Source: Ridgeia piscesae (lineage: Eukaryota > Annelida > Polychaeta > Sabellida > Siboglinidae). From it: 64,000 nucleotides of DNA. A model generated the notes under the pieces. The model was not told the DNA's origin, searched no databases, and saw only the letters and a list, made by a program, of their open reading frames with translations. A program made the position numbers and the translations under genes. The stretch covers positions 18,501 through 82,500 of the forward strand of contig JAODUO010001374.1 of NCBI GenBank assembly GCA_025642075.2, written 5' to 3'. Of this stretch, positions 46,486 through 60,361 are shown piece after piece. Each line of letters opens with the position of its first letter. Position 1 is the first letter of the stretch.

Positions 46486-46560
46486 ACAGTAGCCTAACAA
46501 CATCACGTAGACCGATGTCACCTACGTAAATCATTCTCTGACACAGGTGATTTATTATAG
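45290..46560 (-). pseudogene. Fourth, decayed fibrinogen/EGF unit
   Basis: On the minus strand at about 45560-45390 a frame reads GDITTMVMTFLSM, then RRSCDVSRPS, a stop, WGTCRRKSYGWFHCDCAPA and a stop. Aligned to gene 1 this is GYFTMTSMKIRP followed by the EGF SCDRTCPNGGTC...RRFQCDCAEG, with the EGF Cys spacing largely kept. In the expected 5' direction a CA microsatellite (46250-46485) is followed by catcacgtagaccgatgtcacct and a gtgatttatta block, matching the 5' flanks of the intact units. The fibrinogen core between these parts is gone or unrecognisable. The plus-strand open frame at 45984-46250 has no recognisable domain. Confidence 0.55.
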
Positions 46561-48085
46561 TTTTACATTAAACGCAAAACCACGTCGGCCTTTCTACATT
46601 TATCAGAGCATGTCTACGATCGCTTCACTACAGCTAACACATGCTACCTAGGCAGACAACGTCCGTGCCAAAGTCTGGCCGTGAAACGGTCAAATACAGC
46701 GTTGCATCATTTAGCGATTTGTCGTAAGCTGAGCGACGTCAACACACAGTCGATACTACTTGACTATCAGATTAATTACTAAGGACTAATGACAACGAAT
46801 CGATCAATTGACGCGACGTTGTCTTCCGGCCACCAATTTCACTAAAGGACAGGCAACAACTCGCGCATGCATAATGCTTGTACGCGTGCGTGCGTGCGGG
46901 TGTGCGTGCGAGAATCGTGCAAATAGTGCCCAGGCACCGACTGTTGAGGTTATTCACATCATTACAACTACATAGACTCACAACGAGCTCCTCGGTCTAA
47001 TGGCTCGCTTACAAGAGCGATGTGTACCCCCCGACTGGTCGGAAGACAGTGTCTCCCGACAAATCGGACAATTAATTGTTCGTGTAAACAACCTCGCCAA
47101 ACCAATTATTGAAGCCGATTGTTTATGGAGAATGAGGTAGACTACATCACGCATATTATCGCCAGCTTGCAGTACATACCACATAAGGAAATAGAAAAAG
47201 AGTCTTCGCAATCAAAACAACTGGACAGGCTCGATGGTGACGTCACACCTATAGAGGCTAACTTCTTACACGGTGCAATGTCCTGTCCTAATTGCTTAAA
47301 ATACTTTACAGTTTACAATAACACCCAATGGCAGCCCCAGTCGAACATCATCTTGACATCTCTGGGAAGCGTTTAGCCACGTTGCTATTACTGCACGAAG
47401 AATATCAGTATGCTAATGTTCACCACTGTTTATAACCAGCTATTTATTCTTGCCGTATTCTGTAATTAAGACGCACTTCAAACATAAACCTTGCTTTGGA
47501 CCTATGCGAACAAACATAAGAATTATGTTTTAATCGTGCCTATATCGGAACACGTTGCTGCACGATTCCTGCCCGAACACTCCGAAAATTGGTCCACAGT
47601 GGGAAAGAGTGGCCAGTCAATAACCGTCTCGACACAACCGAATACTGGTGCAATCGTCGAGATCGTTCAAACGCAATGATGTGTAGACACGTCGTTCGTG
47701 TAAACCCACACACACTAAATTGATCGTTTTTTTTATAGAAATACGCGGGAAGAAATCGCCCGTGTAATCGGTCATTAACAACGGCATGCAATTCCTTTCG
47801 TGACATCATAAGTCAACCACAGTGTGATCTCGGGCACCTGTTACATCATTATATAGCGAATAATTTCACCGGTGCTTCTAGGACCTAAATATAGTACAGT
47901 GTTTTTATACGTTTTGTATGTTAGTGACATTAACGTATTAAACTACCAGGTGCAACTGTACATGATTACGCAAATAATTATGTGCATCACACGAAACATG
48001 ATAATTCGCATAACGCTTGAAGCCTGTTTTGCTCTTTGACATCAAATAAAGCTCATTCATATATACGAAGCATATTTACACACAC
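46560..48085. other. Intergenic, no gene seen
   Basis: No supportable coding region. Contains two related dispersed repeats (see 47020-48620) and unique-looking sequence. Confidence 0.5.
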
Positions 48086-48110
48086 ACATAATTATATATA
48101 TATGTGTGTG

Positions 48111-48150
<40 letters not shown>

Positions 48151-48241
48151 TAGTGTGTGTAAATATATATATATATACTGTATATATATATATATATATT
48201 TATTATGTATTTGTATATATGTATTTGTATATATGTATTTG

Positions 48242-48286
<45 letters not shown>

Positions 48287-48620
48287 CATACATATTGGGG
48301 CAACGATGTTTTTGAAATTTAAAACGGAACATTGTTATCATACGTTCATGCATACACAACATCTACATTCCTACATTCATTGACGAGCGGTTAGAAATAG
48401 CAGCCAATCAGCGACGGCCGCGGCCGGTTGGTGCTAATCTCCTCGTAACCTTTCAACAAAGTTCAAGTCTGGATTGGCCCAAGCCAGTATAAAAAATTAC
48501 AATGTCTAGACACGTCACTCGTGTAAACACAACACACAATTAAGCAGCGCTTTTTCGTGCGATGTTGCATCGTCCGACAAATCGTGGGAGAAATCGCTTG
48601 TTTAAACAGGTCTTAATAAT
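47020..48620. repeat. Dispersed repeat copies with TCGTGTAAAC core
   Basis: Copies at 47685-47785 and 48505-48615 share agacacgtc..tcgtgtaaac, cacacactaaattgatcg/cacacaattaagcagcgc, gggaagaaatcgcccgtgta/gggagaaatcgcttgtttaa, then a (g/t)tcattaa-type end. A third, weaker copy at 47030-47115 has cgacaaatcgg and ttcgtgtaaac. Their interiors contain near-palindromes such as cgactggtcgg. Confidence 0.5.
48090..48292. repeat. Interrupted (TA)n microsatellite
   Basis: TA tracts separated by tgtgtg and gtatttgtat words. All open frames over it are artefacts. Confidence 0.9.
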
Positions 48621-49395
48621 ACGTTCACTGAAACAGTGCAGTGTCATCGTCATGTTCTTGTTGACCGTTGACATGTGTTGACACTCACACAAGTGCCCGT
48701 GTGGAAGACGACAAATACTATGTCGTAGCAGTCGTAGACGATGACATGAAGTGACATTTACACCGATGACAGCACGCGAAGTCTCCGAGAGCATCATAAC
48801 ATCGTAGCGCAATGCACCGACGACATCCGGAATGTCAATACTCTGCTAACGTATTGTAGACGAGGAAGTGATAGTCCATGCGTGGTTCCACACCGGTAAC
48901 ACGACGACAAACCGGTAACATTGCGACAAGACGGTGACACAATGAGAAAACGGTGACGAAACGGTGAAGCAGTTAGCGTATCCTTAGAGTTAGCGTCACA
49001 CATCAGCAGATATATGAGAATAAATCCTCCTACGTTTTTAGTCGCCAGTCACATCATATCTGACTGCACGTGTATTGGAATGGTTGAATCATATGTGCGC
49101 TGTGTCTCTACCCCGGAGCTACACCAAGGAAGTCGACATCGCGGTTTGTATGAGTCCTATCACAAAAAGTGCGGCGAACATTTCAACGCTGAAATTCATA
49201 GACATTCCAGTATCCATTGGGACATGTTGTTACCTAATGCGCGTCGGAACCAGTGTGTATATGTTGCATGAAGTTCATTTTAAAGGTTGTTTTCTTGTTC
49301 CGTTTGAGGAGGCAACGGACTCTGTTCCGTGTATCCATCGTCTACGTTACATTCGGTCGATGGCAGCGCACAGATAGTCGTCATAGCTGGTGTGG
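48300..49395. other. Intergenic, no gene seen
   Basis: Unique-looking sequence downstream of the Ig-domain gene. Short open frames have no domain features. Confidence 0.5.
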
Positions 49396-49935
49396 CGATG
49401 ACGACGGTCTGACAGTTTGTCCACCATACATCGCCTACAGTCTGACGATGACGACATCCAGGCAGTTTCATCCATCCCCCGTCTACCGTGTTAGGACGAC
49501 CATGAACAAAAAGGTCCGTGCATCACTCGTCTACATCTAGCGATGACGATTGACAGACAGTTCCATCCATCCCTCATCTACAGTCTGGCGATGACGATGA
49601 ACAAACAGTTCCATCCATCCCCCGTCTACAGTCTGGCGATGACGATGAACAAACAGTTCCATCCACCCCCGTCTACAGTCTGGCGATGACGATGAACAAA
49701 CAGTTCCATCCACCCCCGTCTACAGTCTGGCGATGACGATTAACAAACAGTTCCATCCATCCCCCGTCTACAGTCTGGCGATGACGATGAACAAACAGTT
49801 CCATCCACCCCCGTCTACAGTCTGGCGATGACGATGAACAAACAGTTCCATCCATCCCCCGTCTACAGTCTGGCGATGACGATGAACAAACAGTTCTATC
49901 CATCCCCCGTCTACAGTCTGGCGATGACGACGGCC
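49395..49935. repeat. 47-48 bp minisatellite at the end of the Ig gene
   Basis: About 11 copies of a unit containing cagtctggcgatgacgatga, acaaacagttccatccat and cccccgtcta. Outer copies (49400-49550) are diverged and inner ones (49580-49920) are nearly identical. The minus-strand form of the unit includes gccagactgtag, which is the last codons and stop of the gene ending at 49911. The array therefore repeats the stop codon into the 3' UTR. Confidence 0.9.
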
Positions 49936-50074
49936 ATACAGCCGGCGATGGCGATGACCGAGGTGAGGGCCGGGGCGACCCGGGCGGTCATCGACTTAAT
50001 GGGCCGAGGCTCCTCGTCCGACGGCGTCAGTCCCGACTTCTCTGTCACCGTGGTCGTGCTCAGTGTCGTCGTCA
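49911..50074 (-). CDS. Ig gene exon g: stalk and hydrophobic C-terminus
   Basis: Acceptor gtcttcccacag. Encodes VTTTLSTTTVTEKSGLTPSD, EEPRPIKSMTARVAP, then a hydrophobic stretch ending VVIARL and a TAG stop at 49911-49913. The absence of a cytoplasmic tail fits a GPI signal. The stop lies inside the first unit of the minisatellite. Confidence 0.8.
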
Positions 50075-53000
50075 CTGTGGGAAGACAAGTACACGCACGT
50101 ACAAGTATACGTACAACTACACGTACAACTATACGTACATGTACACGTACAAGTATGCTTACACGTACACCTACACACACACGCTCACGTACACCCACAT
50201 GCACACGTACAAATAAAGTACACGTACAAGTACGCGTATACATACACGTAACATACGAAAGGTTTTTTTATATTCGCCAACTCACGCACCCGGTACGACA
50301 CCACAAGATATACGTAGAACGCAATCAGTCACACAAATATTGCGCGTGAAGTGGTCTCGTCCTACGAATATTGTGTATATTCCCCGAAAAAGTATTTTAG
50401 GACTACTTGATACTTTGTCGCCATGTCATTGGTGAAATACATGATTCTGATCAATATCATCGTTACGTTGCAGAATTATTTCTAAAATTGCTGACGAAAG
50501 CTTCTCATTATGACTGCGTATGACAGCCCCCGAGTGGACCAGTGTACGTTCCGGCGGACAGCGACCTCACACGGCCACACCTTACCTTCGCTGAGGACTA
50601 TCTGGTAGCGCCGCTCGCCGAGCGAGTTCCTTGCCACCAGGTGGTAGGTCTGTAGACTCGTCAGATTCACCTCCGATATCGTTAGTACCGCCCTCACCCG
50701 ATAGGTGGAGTCCACCTGCAACAACAGTGTCAACGCAGGACTAGTTGACTTCGGCGAATACTCGTCATAGAAATGGGAATCGAGGAGTGTTGCGTGTCGG
50801 CCTCCAGTGTCTTAGGTGGCGCGTAGATAGGGTTATACCAGCTATATACAGCAACATCATGTTGGTAATTACTCAGCGTGTAGTGAGTATCTAGCCAGCT
50901 AACTATGTGTACTCAACTTGTAGTGAGTATCTAGCCAGCTAACTATGTGTACACAACGTGTAGTGAGTGTCTAGCCAGCTAATGATGTGTACTCAGCTTG
51001 TAGTGAGTATCTAGCCAGCTAGCTAACTATGTGTACTCAGCGTGTAGTGAGTGTCTAGCCAGCTAACTATGTGTACTCAGCGTGTAGTGAGTGTCTAGCC
51101 AGCTAACTATGTGTACTCAGCTTGTAGTGAGTATCTAGCCAGCTAACTATGTGTACTCAGCGTGTAGTGAGTATCTAGCCAGCTAACTATGTGTACTCAG
51201 CGTGTAGTGAGTATCTAGCCAGCTAACTATGTGTACTCAGCGTGTAGTGAGTATCTAGCCAGCTAACTATGTGTACTCAGCGTGTAGTGAGTATCTAGCC
51301 AGCTAACTATGTGTACTCAACGTGTAGTGAGTATCTAGCCAGCTAACTATGTGTACTCAGCGTGTAGTGAGTATCTAGCCAGCTAACTATGTGTACTCAG
51401 CGTGTAGTGAGTATCTAGCCAGCTAACTATGTGTACTCAACGTGTAGTGAGTATCTAGCCAGCTAACTATGTGTACTCAACGTGTAGTGAGTATCTAGCC
51501 AGCTAACTATGTGTACTCAACGTGTAGTGAGTATCTAGCCAGCTAACTATGTGTACTCAACGTGTAGTGAGTATCTAGCCAGCTAACTATGTGTACTCAA
51601 CGTGTAGTGAGTATCTAGCCAGCTAACTATGTGTACTCACGTGTAGTGAGTATCTAGCCAGCTAACTATGTGTACTCAACGTGTAGTGAGTATCTAGCCA
51701 GCTAACTATGTGTACTCAACGTGTAGTGAGTATCTAGCCAGCTAACTATGTGTACTCAACGTGTAGTGAGTATCTAGCCAGCTAACTATGTGTACTCAAC
51801 GTGTAGTGAGTATCTAGCCAGCTAACTATGTGTACTCAACGTGTAGTGAGTATCTAGCCAGCTAACTATGTTTTACTCAACGTGTAGTGAGTATCTAGCC
51901 AGCTAACTATGTTTTACTCAACGTGTAGTGAGTATCTAGCCAGCTAACTATGTGTACTCAACGTGTAGTGAGTATCTAGCCAGCTAACTATGTGTACTCA
52001 ACGTGTAGTGAGTATCTAGCCAGCTAACTATTTGTACTCAGCGTGTAGTGAGTGTCTAGCCAGCTAACTATGTGTACTCAACGTGTAGTGAGTGTCTAGC
52101 CAGCTAACTATGTGTACTCAACGTGTAGTGAGTATCTAGCCAGCTAACTATTTGTACTCAGCGTGTAGTGAGTATCTAGCCAGCTAACTATTTGTACTCA
52201 ACGTGTAGTGAGTGTCTAGCCAGCTAACTATGTGTACTCAACGTGTAGTGAGTATCTAGCCAGCTAACTATGTGTACTCAGCGTGTAGTGAGTGTCTAGC
52301 CAGCTAACTATTTGTACTCAGCGTGTAGTGAGTATCTAGCCAGCTAACTATGTGTACTCAACGTGTAGTGAGTATCTAGCCAGCTAACTATGTGTACTCA
52401 ACGTGTAGTGAGTGTCTAGCCAGCTAACTATGTGTACTCAACGTGTAGTGAGTATCTAGCCAGCTAACTATGTGTACTCAGCGTGTAGTGAGTGTCTAGC
52501 CAGCTAACTATGTGTACTCAGCGTGTAGTGAGTATCTAGCCAGCTAACTATGTGTACACAACGTGTAGTGAGTATCTAGCCAGCTAACTATGTGTACTAG
52601 AGTATAGTCAGCATTATTTCACGTTTTGTCACCGTCAAGGCAGCGCCTAGTTAGCGTCTGGTCAGCGTCTGGTCGGCGTCTAGTCCAGTCAAAAAATTAC
52701 TCCCATTACACGGCATGTAAACGACTATATATACACGTCATGTTCCCATCACATGCAACTGATTCCTGTTTGACGCCGCCGATCTGTCGTTAGGCATCAC
52801 TCACCGTCGCGTTGGCCGAGAAGCCAGCGACCGTCTGTCCGAGACTGACGTTGACCGTCGCGTTGTCCCCCAGGACACTCCAATAGACGCTGTCCAGTTC
52901 CAGCGTGGGGTTCGACTGTACGACGCAGTCCACCTCGTAGTCTCGGGTGTCCTCGAACACTGTCCTCTGATTGGCGCAGTGGAAGTGAGGCGCATCTACA

Positions 53001-56000
53001 ATGTCAAACGAATTCATGAAGGAATAACATGGAGCGGCCTCACACGGATGTAACCAGTAACTACGGGGTGAACAATCTAACAAATGTCACAAGAATACAA
53101 TTTTATGCAGATGTTTGTAACTATCTTTTTACGAATCGGATTATTATAACACAGGAAATAATTGTTAGCAATATTATAGCCATGTAGTTTGAATGCGTAT
53201 TGTAGTTGTATGGGTAAAATAAATTGATTCCATCCGGTGATGGCGCGGTCAATATATAAAATGGCGTGCACTTGAGTGAACCAGCTCTATGATTCATTAG
53301 CTCTGGATAAAGCCCCATAACATTAAACTACCGTAATTAAAATGAAATGTCGATTTGGCGAAAGGCTGATTAGATGAATGAGATCATAGCGTTGGTCAAA
53401 GACTATAACGTTGTAACGTTGTAACGTTGTTCTGGCGGGAAAATTGGCGGATGTAGAGGTTTGAAATTGGTGGTGTATAAAATTTGAAAAACAAGCGGAA
53501 ATATTGATTGATAAGTATTATTCTTGTGTTAAGGTTATTCATAAAGTTGTACTGGACATATATTGAGTAGTAGTTTTGGTTAAAGTTTGTTAGTTAACAG
53601 TACTTTTGAACAGATTAGTATATTGGGTGATAATAGGGTAATCTAGGCTTCGACAAATTTTAAACAAGATTAAGCAAATCTCTTTATTTGATATAGTATA
53701 TAAGAGATAAAGCAATAAGAGTAACAACTACATATGTAAGATAATACTGTCAATAGGTATCATTGTTATTAAAAATAAACAAGCGTTTTAGTAGGAAACC
53801 CTTGTTTGTTTATATAGGTAGTGTCCAACGTTTCCGCTAGAGAACGGTACCAGTACAGACTAAACTTATTGTTCATGGTAGCATAGGTAGTAAGTTGTTT
53901 ATAACATAAAGTGTGCTGCAGTTGCTGTACACAATAAACAAACAGTCTTTCTAAATACTAAGTTGGTTTAAACTAAGAGTTGATTTTGACAAATCGTAAT
54001 ATGGCACCTTGCAAGCGGCAAGTGAAGGCAAGGAGGCACTTGGTGTGTAACACTGCCAAAGCTTGGTGGATTTTGCCGTATCGGGGTGCAGAAAAACTTG
54101 GTCAGAGACAACGGAGGAAGGGTTTACGTTCCAATGTTTAGGGTGTTGGAAAGTGGACTGTCTGACAGCAAAGTTAGCTAGGCTAACGGATATTGTGAAG
54201 GGGATGGAGAGTGGTGGGAGGGTGATTGCAAGGAAAACAAATGGAGAAAGAACAACAGGAAACATGACATGCAGGAAGGTGACAGGGGAGAAAGTGACAG
54301 TAGAGAATGAGGGAGGGACAAGGGGACAGTATATGAGAGAAGTAGATGCGACAGGAGGAAAGACGAATGGAAGAAAGGAAGTGAGAGTAGATGTGACCAA
54401 ACGGAAGTCAATAACAAGGACGATGACAGGAAGAAAAGAGACAGGAAAGAAAGGAACAACAGAGAAAGCGGCAGGGGGAAAGTCAGCAACCAGGGAGATG
54501 CAAAACGGAGGAGCTACTCTGAAGCAGTGATCGAGGGGGCATTGAGAACAGAAAAGGTATTTATGGGAGACTCCATTTTGCGAAAGACAGACAGGACATT
54601 AAGCAAAGGAGAAGACGTTGTTGTTTGTCTTCCGGGGGCTAGGATAGAGCATGTGACTGAACGGGTAGAGAACGTATTGGGGCATGGCCAAGGGGGTCTA
54701 TATTGGTACACGTAGGGACGAACAATGCAGACAGGGATGGAACAACCAGGATAGTAAAGAGATACAGAGAGTTGGTAGAGACACTGAAGAAGACAAGAGT
54801 TGAACAGATCATACTATCAGGAATCTTGCCAGTGATGAGGGGAAGGGGAGTAATGTATAGAAACTGCAAGAGGATGGCAATTAACGCATTACTAGAGCAG
54901 ATGTGTGAAGAAGAAGGAGTTGGATTTGTAGATTTGTGGGATATTTTGTTGGGAAAGAAGATATGTATATGACAGATGGCCTCCATTTAAGCGGAAAGGG
55001 CGCAGCAGTGTTCTCCGAGAACCTTATTCGATCGATGGACAATGGAACAGGTTGCAACTTTTTAAACTAGTTTCGCAGGGGGGATACACAGAGAAGCCAA
55101 ATATTAGAGGCATAGATAAAGATAGCAAAAAGAAATCAGCAAAGAACAACCTGGAAAGCCCTACGGAATTTGGTTATAAATGTGTTTGTTTAAATGCAAG
55201 GAGCATAGTAAACAAAAGAAATGAACTAAACAATATGGTAGAAGATATTGACCCTCACATAATAGGTATAACTGAATCTTGGGCCACCCCCAATATATCA
55301 GAAGCCGAATTAGGAATGACAGGATATGTAATGTTTAGGAAAGATAGATTAGGAAGAAGGGGAGGCGGAGTTATTTTATATATTAAAGAATCCATCCAGG
55401 CTTATGGAATGTGAAGAAGCTGTCTGGTGTAACATAGTTACAGGAAACTCAACATTAACTGTTGGGTTAGTGTATCGGAGTCCAAACATAAGCATAGAAG
55501 AGAATGAAAAAATACATAACGCTATCAAAGAAGTGAGTAAACGGGACTGTATTATTATGGGGGATCTCTACAGAGTACCGGGGAGAGGATCAAGAGTTTT
55601 TAAATTTAGTTCAAGATAGTTTCCTTTCTCAACATGTGTTAGAAGCAGCCAGGGGCGAGAATGTGTTAGACATAGTATTGAGCTCACAGAAGGAATTTGT
55701 TGATAATGTCAAGATATGTGAACCACTGGGGTGTAGTGATCACAACCAGATACATTTTATCATCAAAGTAAAGGGAGAACGGAATAGAAAAATAAGGTAC
55801 AGGAAAAATTTTCACAAAGGAAGATATAAGGACAAGGGAATATTTAGCAAAGATTGACTGGAATAACACACTGAAGAATAAGACAGCAACAGAATGCTGG
55901 AATATTTTAAAGAGTGAAATTGACTGCGTCGTTGACAAATTTGTTCCGTTGAAAAAACAGGGGAAACGGTCAAAGAAGAAACACTTATCGAAGGAAGCCA

Positions 56001-59000
56001 TTAGAAAAATCAAGTACAAGCAAATGATGTGGAAGAGATATAGACATACTGGTAGTGAAGAAGACTATAGCACTTATAAACAAGCACTTAATCAAGCTAC
56101 AGCTGAAATTAGAAATTCAAAGAGAAGCTACGAACAAAAAATAGCTTTTAATATAAAACATGACAGCAAGAGTTTTTATGCGTATGTTCGAAGTAAACAG
56201 AAAGTTCAGGATAAGGTCGGTCCTCTAGAACGTAGTGATGGAAACATAATAACAGAGGGATTCTTAATGGCAGAAAACCTAAATGAGTACTTTAGTTCGG
56301 TGTTTACCAGGGAAGATATTAGTATATTACCAGTACTTGAGACTAAGTTCGAAGGGAGAGAGTTTGACTATTTAGGACAACTAATTGTAACCCCAACAAT
56401 GGTAGCTGTGAAAATATGAGATATGAAGGATAATAAATCACCTGGAGTGGATGGGATTCCTCCCAAATTACTATTGGAAATTGTAGAACAAATCAGCATA
56501 CCGCTTGTAACAGTGTTCAATTTGTCATTAGAGGAGGGAATAGTTCCGTTAGAATGGAAAGAAGCAAACGTTATACCATTATTTAAAAAAGGTTCCAGAA
56601 ACAAGTCAGAGAACTATAGACCACTGAGTTTAACATCGGTGATTTGCAAACTATTAGAAAGACTAATTAAAGATCACCTGGTTGATTTTCTTGTTAAAAA
56701 TAAATTGATAAACCCATCTCAACATGGGTTTTTAAAAGCGAGGTCATGCTTAACAAATATGTTATGTTTTTTGGAAGATGTCACAAAGTGGGTAGATGAG
56801 GGATCACCAGTAGATATAATCTATTTGGATTTTAAAAAAGCCTGTGACAAAATGCCACACCAAAGACTACTACTTAAACTAAAGGCCCATGGCATAGGAA
56901 TGGTATGATCAACTGGATAGAAAAATGGCTTATTGATAGAAGACAAAGAGTAGTAGTTGATGGGGAGGTTTCAAACTGGAAATCGGTTTTGAGTGGAGTA
57001 CCGCAGGGACCAGTACTGGGACCTATTTTATTCTTAATATATCAATGATTTGGATGATGACATAACAAGCAAGGTGTTGAAGTTTGCGGACGACACAAAA
57101 GTGTTTAGGAAAATTAAAAGTGATGCAGATAGACAGCATTTACAAGATGATCTTAATAAGTTGATAGAATGGTCTGAGAAGTAGCAAATGCTGTTTAATT
57201 TTGGAAAGTGTAAGTGCCTCCACACAGGACATGGGAATGAAGATGCACAATATACAATGGGTGGTACTGTACTAAATACTACCTTAAAGGAAAAGGACTT
57301 AGGGTTAACTATTACTGCTGACATGAAGCAGTGTGGAATTGCAGCAGCGAAGGGTATACAAGCATGGAGGCCATATCGCAAGAAGGATATTGATATGCTA
57401 GAAAGAGTACAAAGGAGAGCAACCAAAATGATACCAAAACTCAGGAATATTAGTTATGAAATACGTCTAAAAGAATGTGGTTTAACAACACTAGAAACCA
57501 GAAGATTGAGAGGAGATCAGATTGAGGTGTTTAAAATATTGAATGGGTATGAAAATATTGACAGAAATATGTTTTTCACAGTCAAGGAAGAGAGAAGGAC
57601 TAGAGGACATGGAGTTACCTTAGCAAAGAAGCAGTGTAGACTGGATATTAGAAAATTTTCATTTTCACAAAGAACAGTAAACGAATGGAACAGATTATCA
57701 GCTGATTGTGTAGGTGCTAGTAGTGTTAACATATTTTAAAATAAAATTGACATATACCTAAGACGGGCGGGGTATACTTAGATAGATAGGTTGGACTCTC
57801 GATAAGCCAAATGGCTTCTTAGTCCACCTGCCATCTAGAGTTGAATCTCTAGGTGGCAATCTTGTTAAATCTTGTTAAACTTGAACGCAGATTTAACCAA
57901 ATGAGCTCTCTAAATAGAAATTCGCTTCCGGTCCAAAGTTCCCATCAACATAAGACAGGAAATGTATCTGCCTCGGTTACCCAGGCTGTGTCCGGTGGCA
58001 GCACATTTTAGCCCCTCAAATTCGCTTGGTAGGTTTATCCTCGCGCGATGTTGCCACCAGGGCGGCCGTATCCCATAATAGGGCAGAGACGCTGATAGGC
58101 TCTTCGTCCGAATTCGAAGTAACAAATTAAATAAGGATACCCTTTTATTAGATAATCCTATATAATAAAAACTATCAAATAATTAACTTATATTCACACA
58201 CAAAATAAACAGAACCACAAATGTGCAGATGTTTATAAAGCAGGAATTATGGCAGGATTAGCCTCGATTATCCAAGCTCTGTGAGGTGGCAGCACTTTAC
58301 ACGGATAACATTAAAAATCCGACTAAGTGACCAGACTATCTTCTCGGCGAAGTTACGCAGCCGAGCGACAGTTGCTTAAGCCAGACTACGTGGAAACTGG
58401 ACCAGGAACGTATCGCCAATTGTGTCACGTGACCGTTGTCACGTGACACTCCCGCAGTGCCGCCAATCCACCGACGCAGGCGGAGTGACTCTGTCGAAAA
58501 TGTCCTGCGACATAAGTACCTTGTTAAATATGACATTTAATTAAGTTTTTCCCGTTAAAAACATAAATATTGTATGTGTCATCAGACTAACGATGCGACG
58601 ACGTGAGGCTGGTGCGGTGCTCTTAATAATCGTTACTGCCGCTGGCCCTGTGTGATAGCGAGGCAATGTTTTAATCATCGTTGTAATGTCATAGGTCTAA
58701 CCGAAGGTGGGTCCCCGTTGCATGTTAGTCTACAATCCTGGTAAAACACGTCATCGTTACTATACACTACAATTCTACCAATATATGCAGCTGTCTACTT
58801 CATCTTAAGCAGGAAGTGGTTTAGAGCAATATACACACCGTAATAAACCTTTTTATTTATTTTTACTTTTCACTATGGACATGCATATTACATGAACGCT
58901 ATTTTTGTCAGAAAGAAAATAAAGATTAATTGATTAATTGTTTGACTGATTGATTTATTGATTGCTCGACCGATCGATCTCGATGTGGCTCGATGCTCGA

Positions 59001-59043
59001 CTACATCGAAAACTGACTGACTGACTGTGCCTGCTGGCTGCGG

Positions 59044-59122
<79 letters not shown>

Positions 59123-60287
59123 TGACTGACTGACTGACTGACTGACTGACTGACTGACTGACTGACTGACTGACTGACTGACTTGACTGACTACTGTACT
59201 GATTGTTGGTTAGTTATTTATTTATTTACTTATTTATTGATAGAGCAATTGAAAATATTATACATTACCGTGATCATTAAAAAGATCTTATCTATACAAC
59301 CACAGCTTCCTAGCACCTGGAATATTGCTTATATATTTAGAGATTGAGTAGTCGTTTTGTCTTCATGGATGTACCTCTGAGTTTGGTCTACAAGGATTTA
59401 TGCGCTATGAATTTATCTTCTTCTTCTTCTTCTTCTTCTTCTTCTTCTTCTTCTTCTTCTTCTTCTTCTTCTTTTTTTTTCTTTTTCTTCTTCTTCTTCT
59501 TATTTATTATTATTATTATTATTATTATTGTTATTATTATTACTGTTATTATTATTATTATCGTCATCATTATTACTAGTATTATTTTATTATAAATGTT
59601 TTAATATGTTATGCTTACGGGTGACTCCACTTGATATATTCAGTGTGCCGAATACTGACTACACTACTTAATAAAACGACTTCATATTGGCCTGTGTGAT
59701 TGTGTAGACAGTATACTAATAGCACTGGTGTTTTTTTAGTTTTGGTCCAAAATACATCATATTATGTTTCTTTAATCTCATTTCTAAGGACGTACACGTG
59801 TATCTCATCGCCACGCTATGTGTTCCACTTGAAATAACGCACAGACCTGCCACGACCTGCCCCACTCAGACTACACAGCCGTCGCCTACTGCAACCGACG
59901 CTTACATTTGACGTCTATGACGGCTGTCGCTGTCCGCTTGAACTCGGGCCGACGTTTAATGCGTCCGTGACATTTCAGGTTCTGCCCCACCTGGTCGAGC
60001 TGCGCCAGAAAGTCTGACTTCTCCAGCGACACTTCGTACTTGACGACCTGGAGACCTGGCTCGCCAGATATCGTCTCGACGCGTCTCTCCGTGAACTCGT
60101 GCGTGATGTCGAAGTCTTCTCTGAAGGCAACAACGCAGAAGTCAGCTTTGTTATGATTTTTTTCCAATATTCCTGCTATAGTGGAAACCACACTGCTACT
60201 TTTGTTGTTACTAATTCTTCTGCTCATACCGCTGGCGAATGTTAAAACTCTTGATAACGTTGTTGTTGTTGTTGGTGGTGGTGGTAG

Positions 60288-60361
<74 letters not shown>

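Larger units (their letters stand above)
53990..57890 (+). mobile_element. CR1-like LINE copy B, nearly full length
   Basis: Lies antisense to the Ig gene inside its large intron. It contains ORF1 (54001-55060) and ORF2 (about 55050-57740), both with several frameshifts and stops. The 3' end carries ggcaatcttgttaaatcttg followed by ttaaac, the same short 3' repeats as copy A at 33425. Relative to copy A it lacks about 34 codons (between AAAKG and IQAWRPYRKK) in the post-RT region; the deletion is in frame. Confidence 0.85.

Noticed and set aside
45984..46529. 181-codon plus-strand ORF
   Set aside because: The second half is CA-microsatellite product and the first half has no domain. It lies in a decayed duplicate unit.
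50870..52600. CRISPR-like or repeat-protein gene
   Set aside because: The 40-bp period is not a multiple of three and there are no spacers. It lies in an intron.
59886..59905. Ig exon d read through to a stop (KRRLQ)
   Set aside because: A good donor aaat|gtaagc precedes it, and the join to exon e gives a proper interdomain linker.
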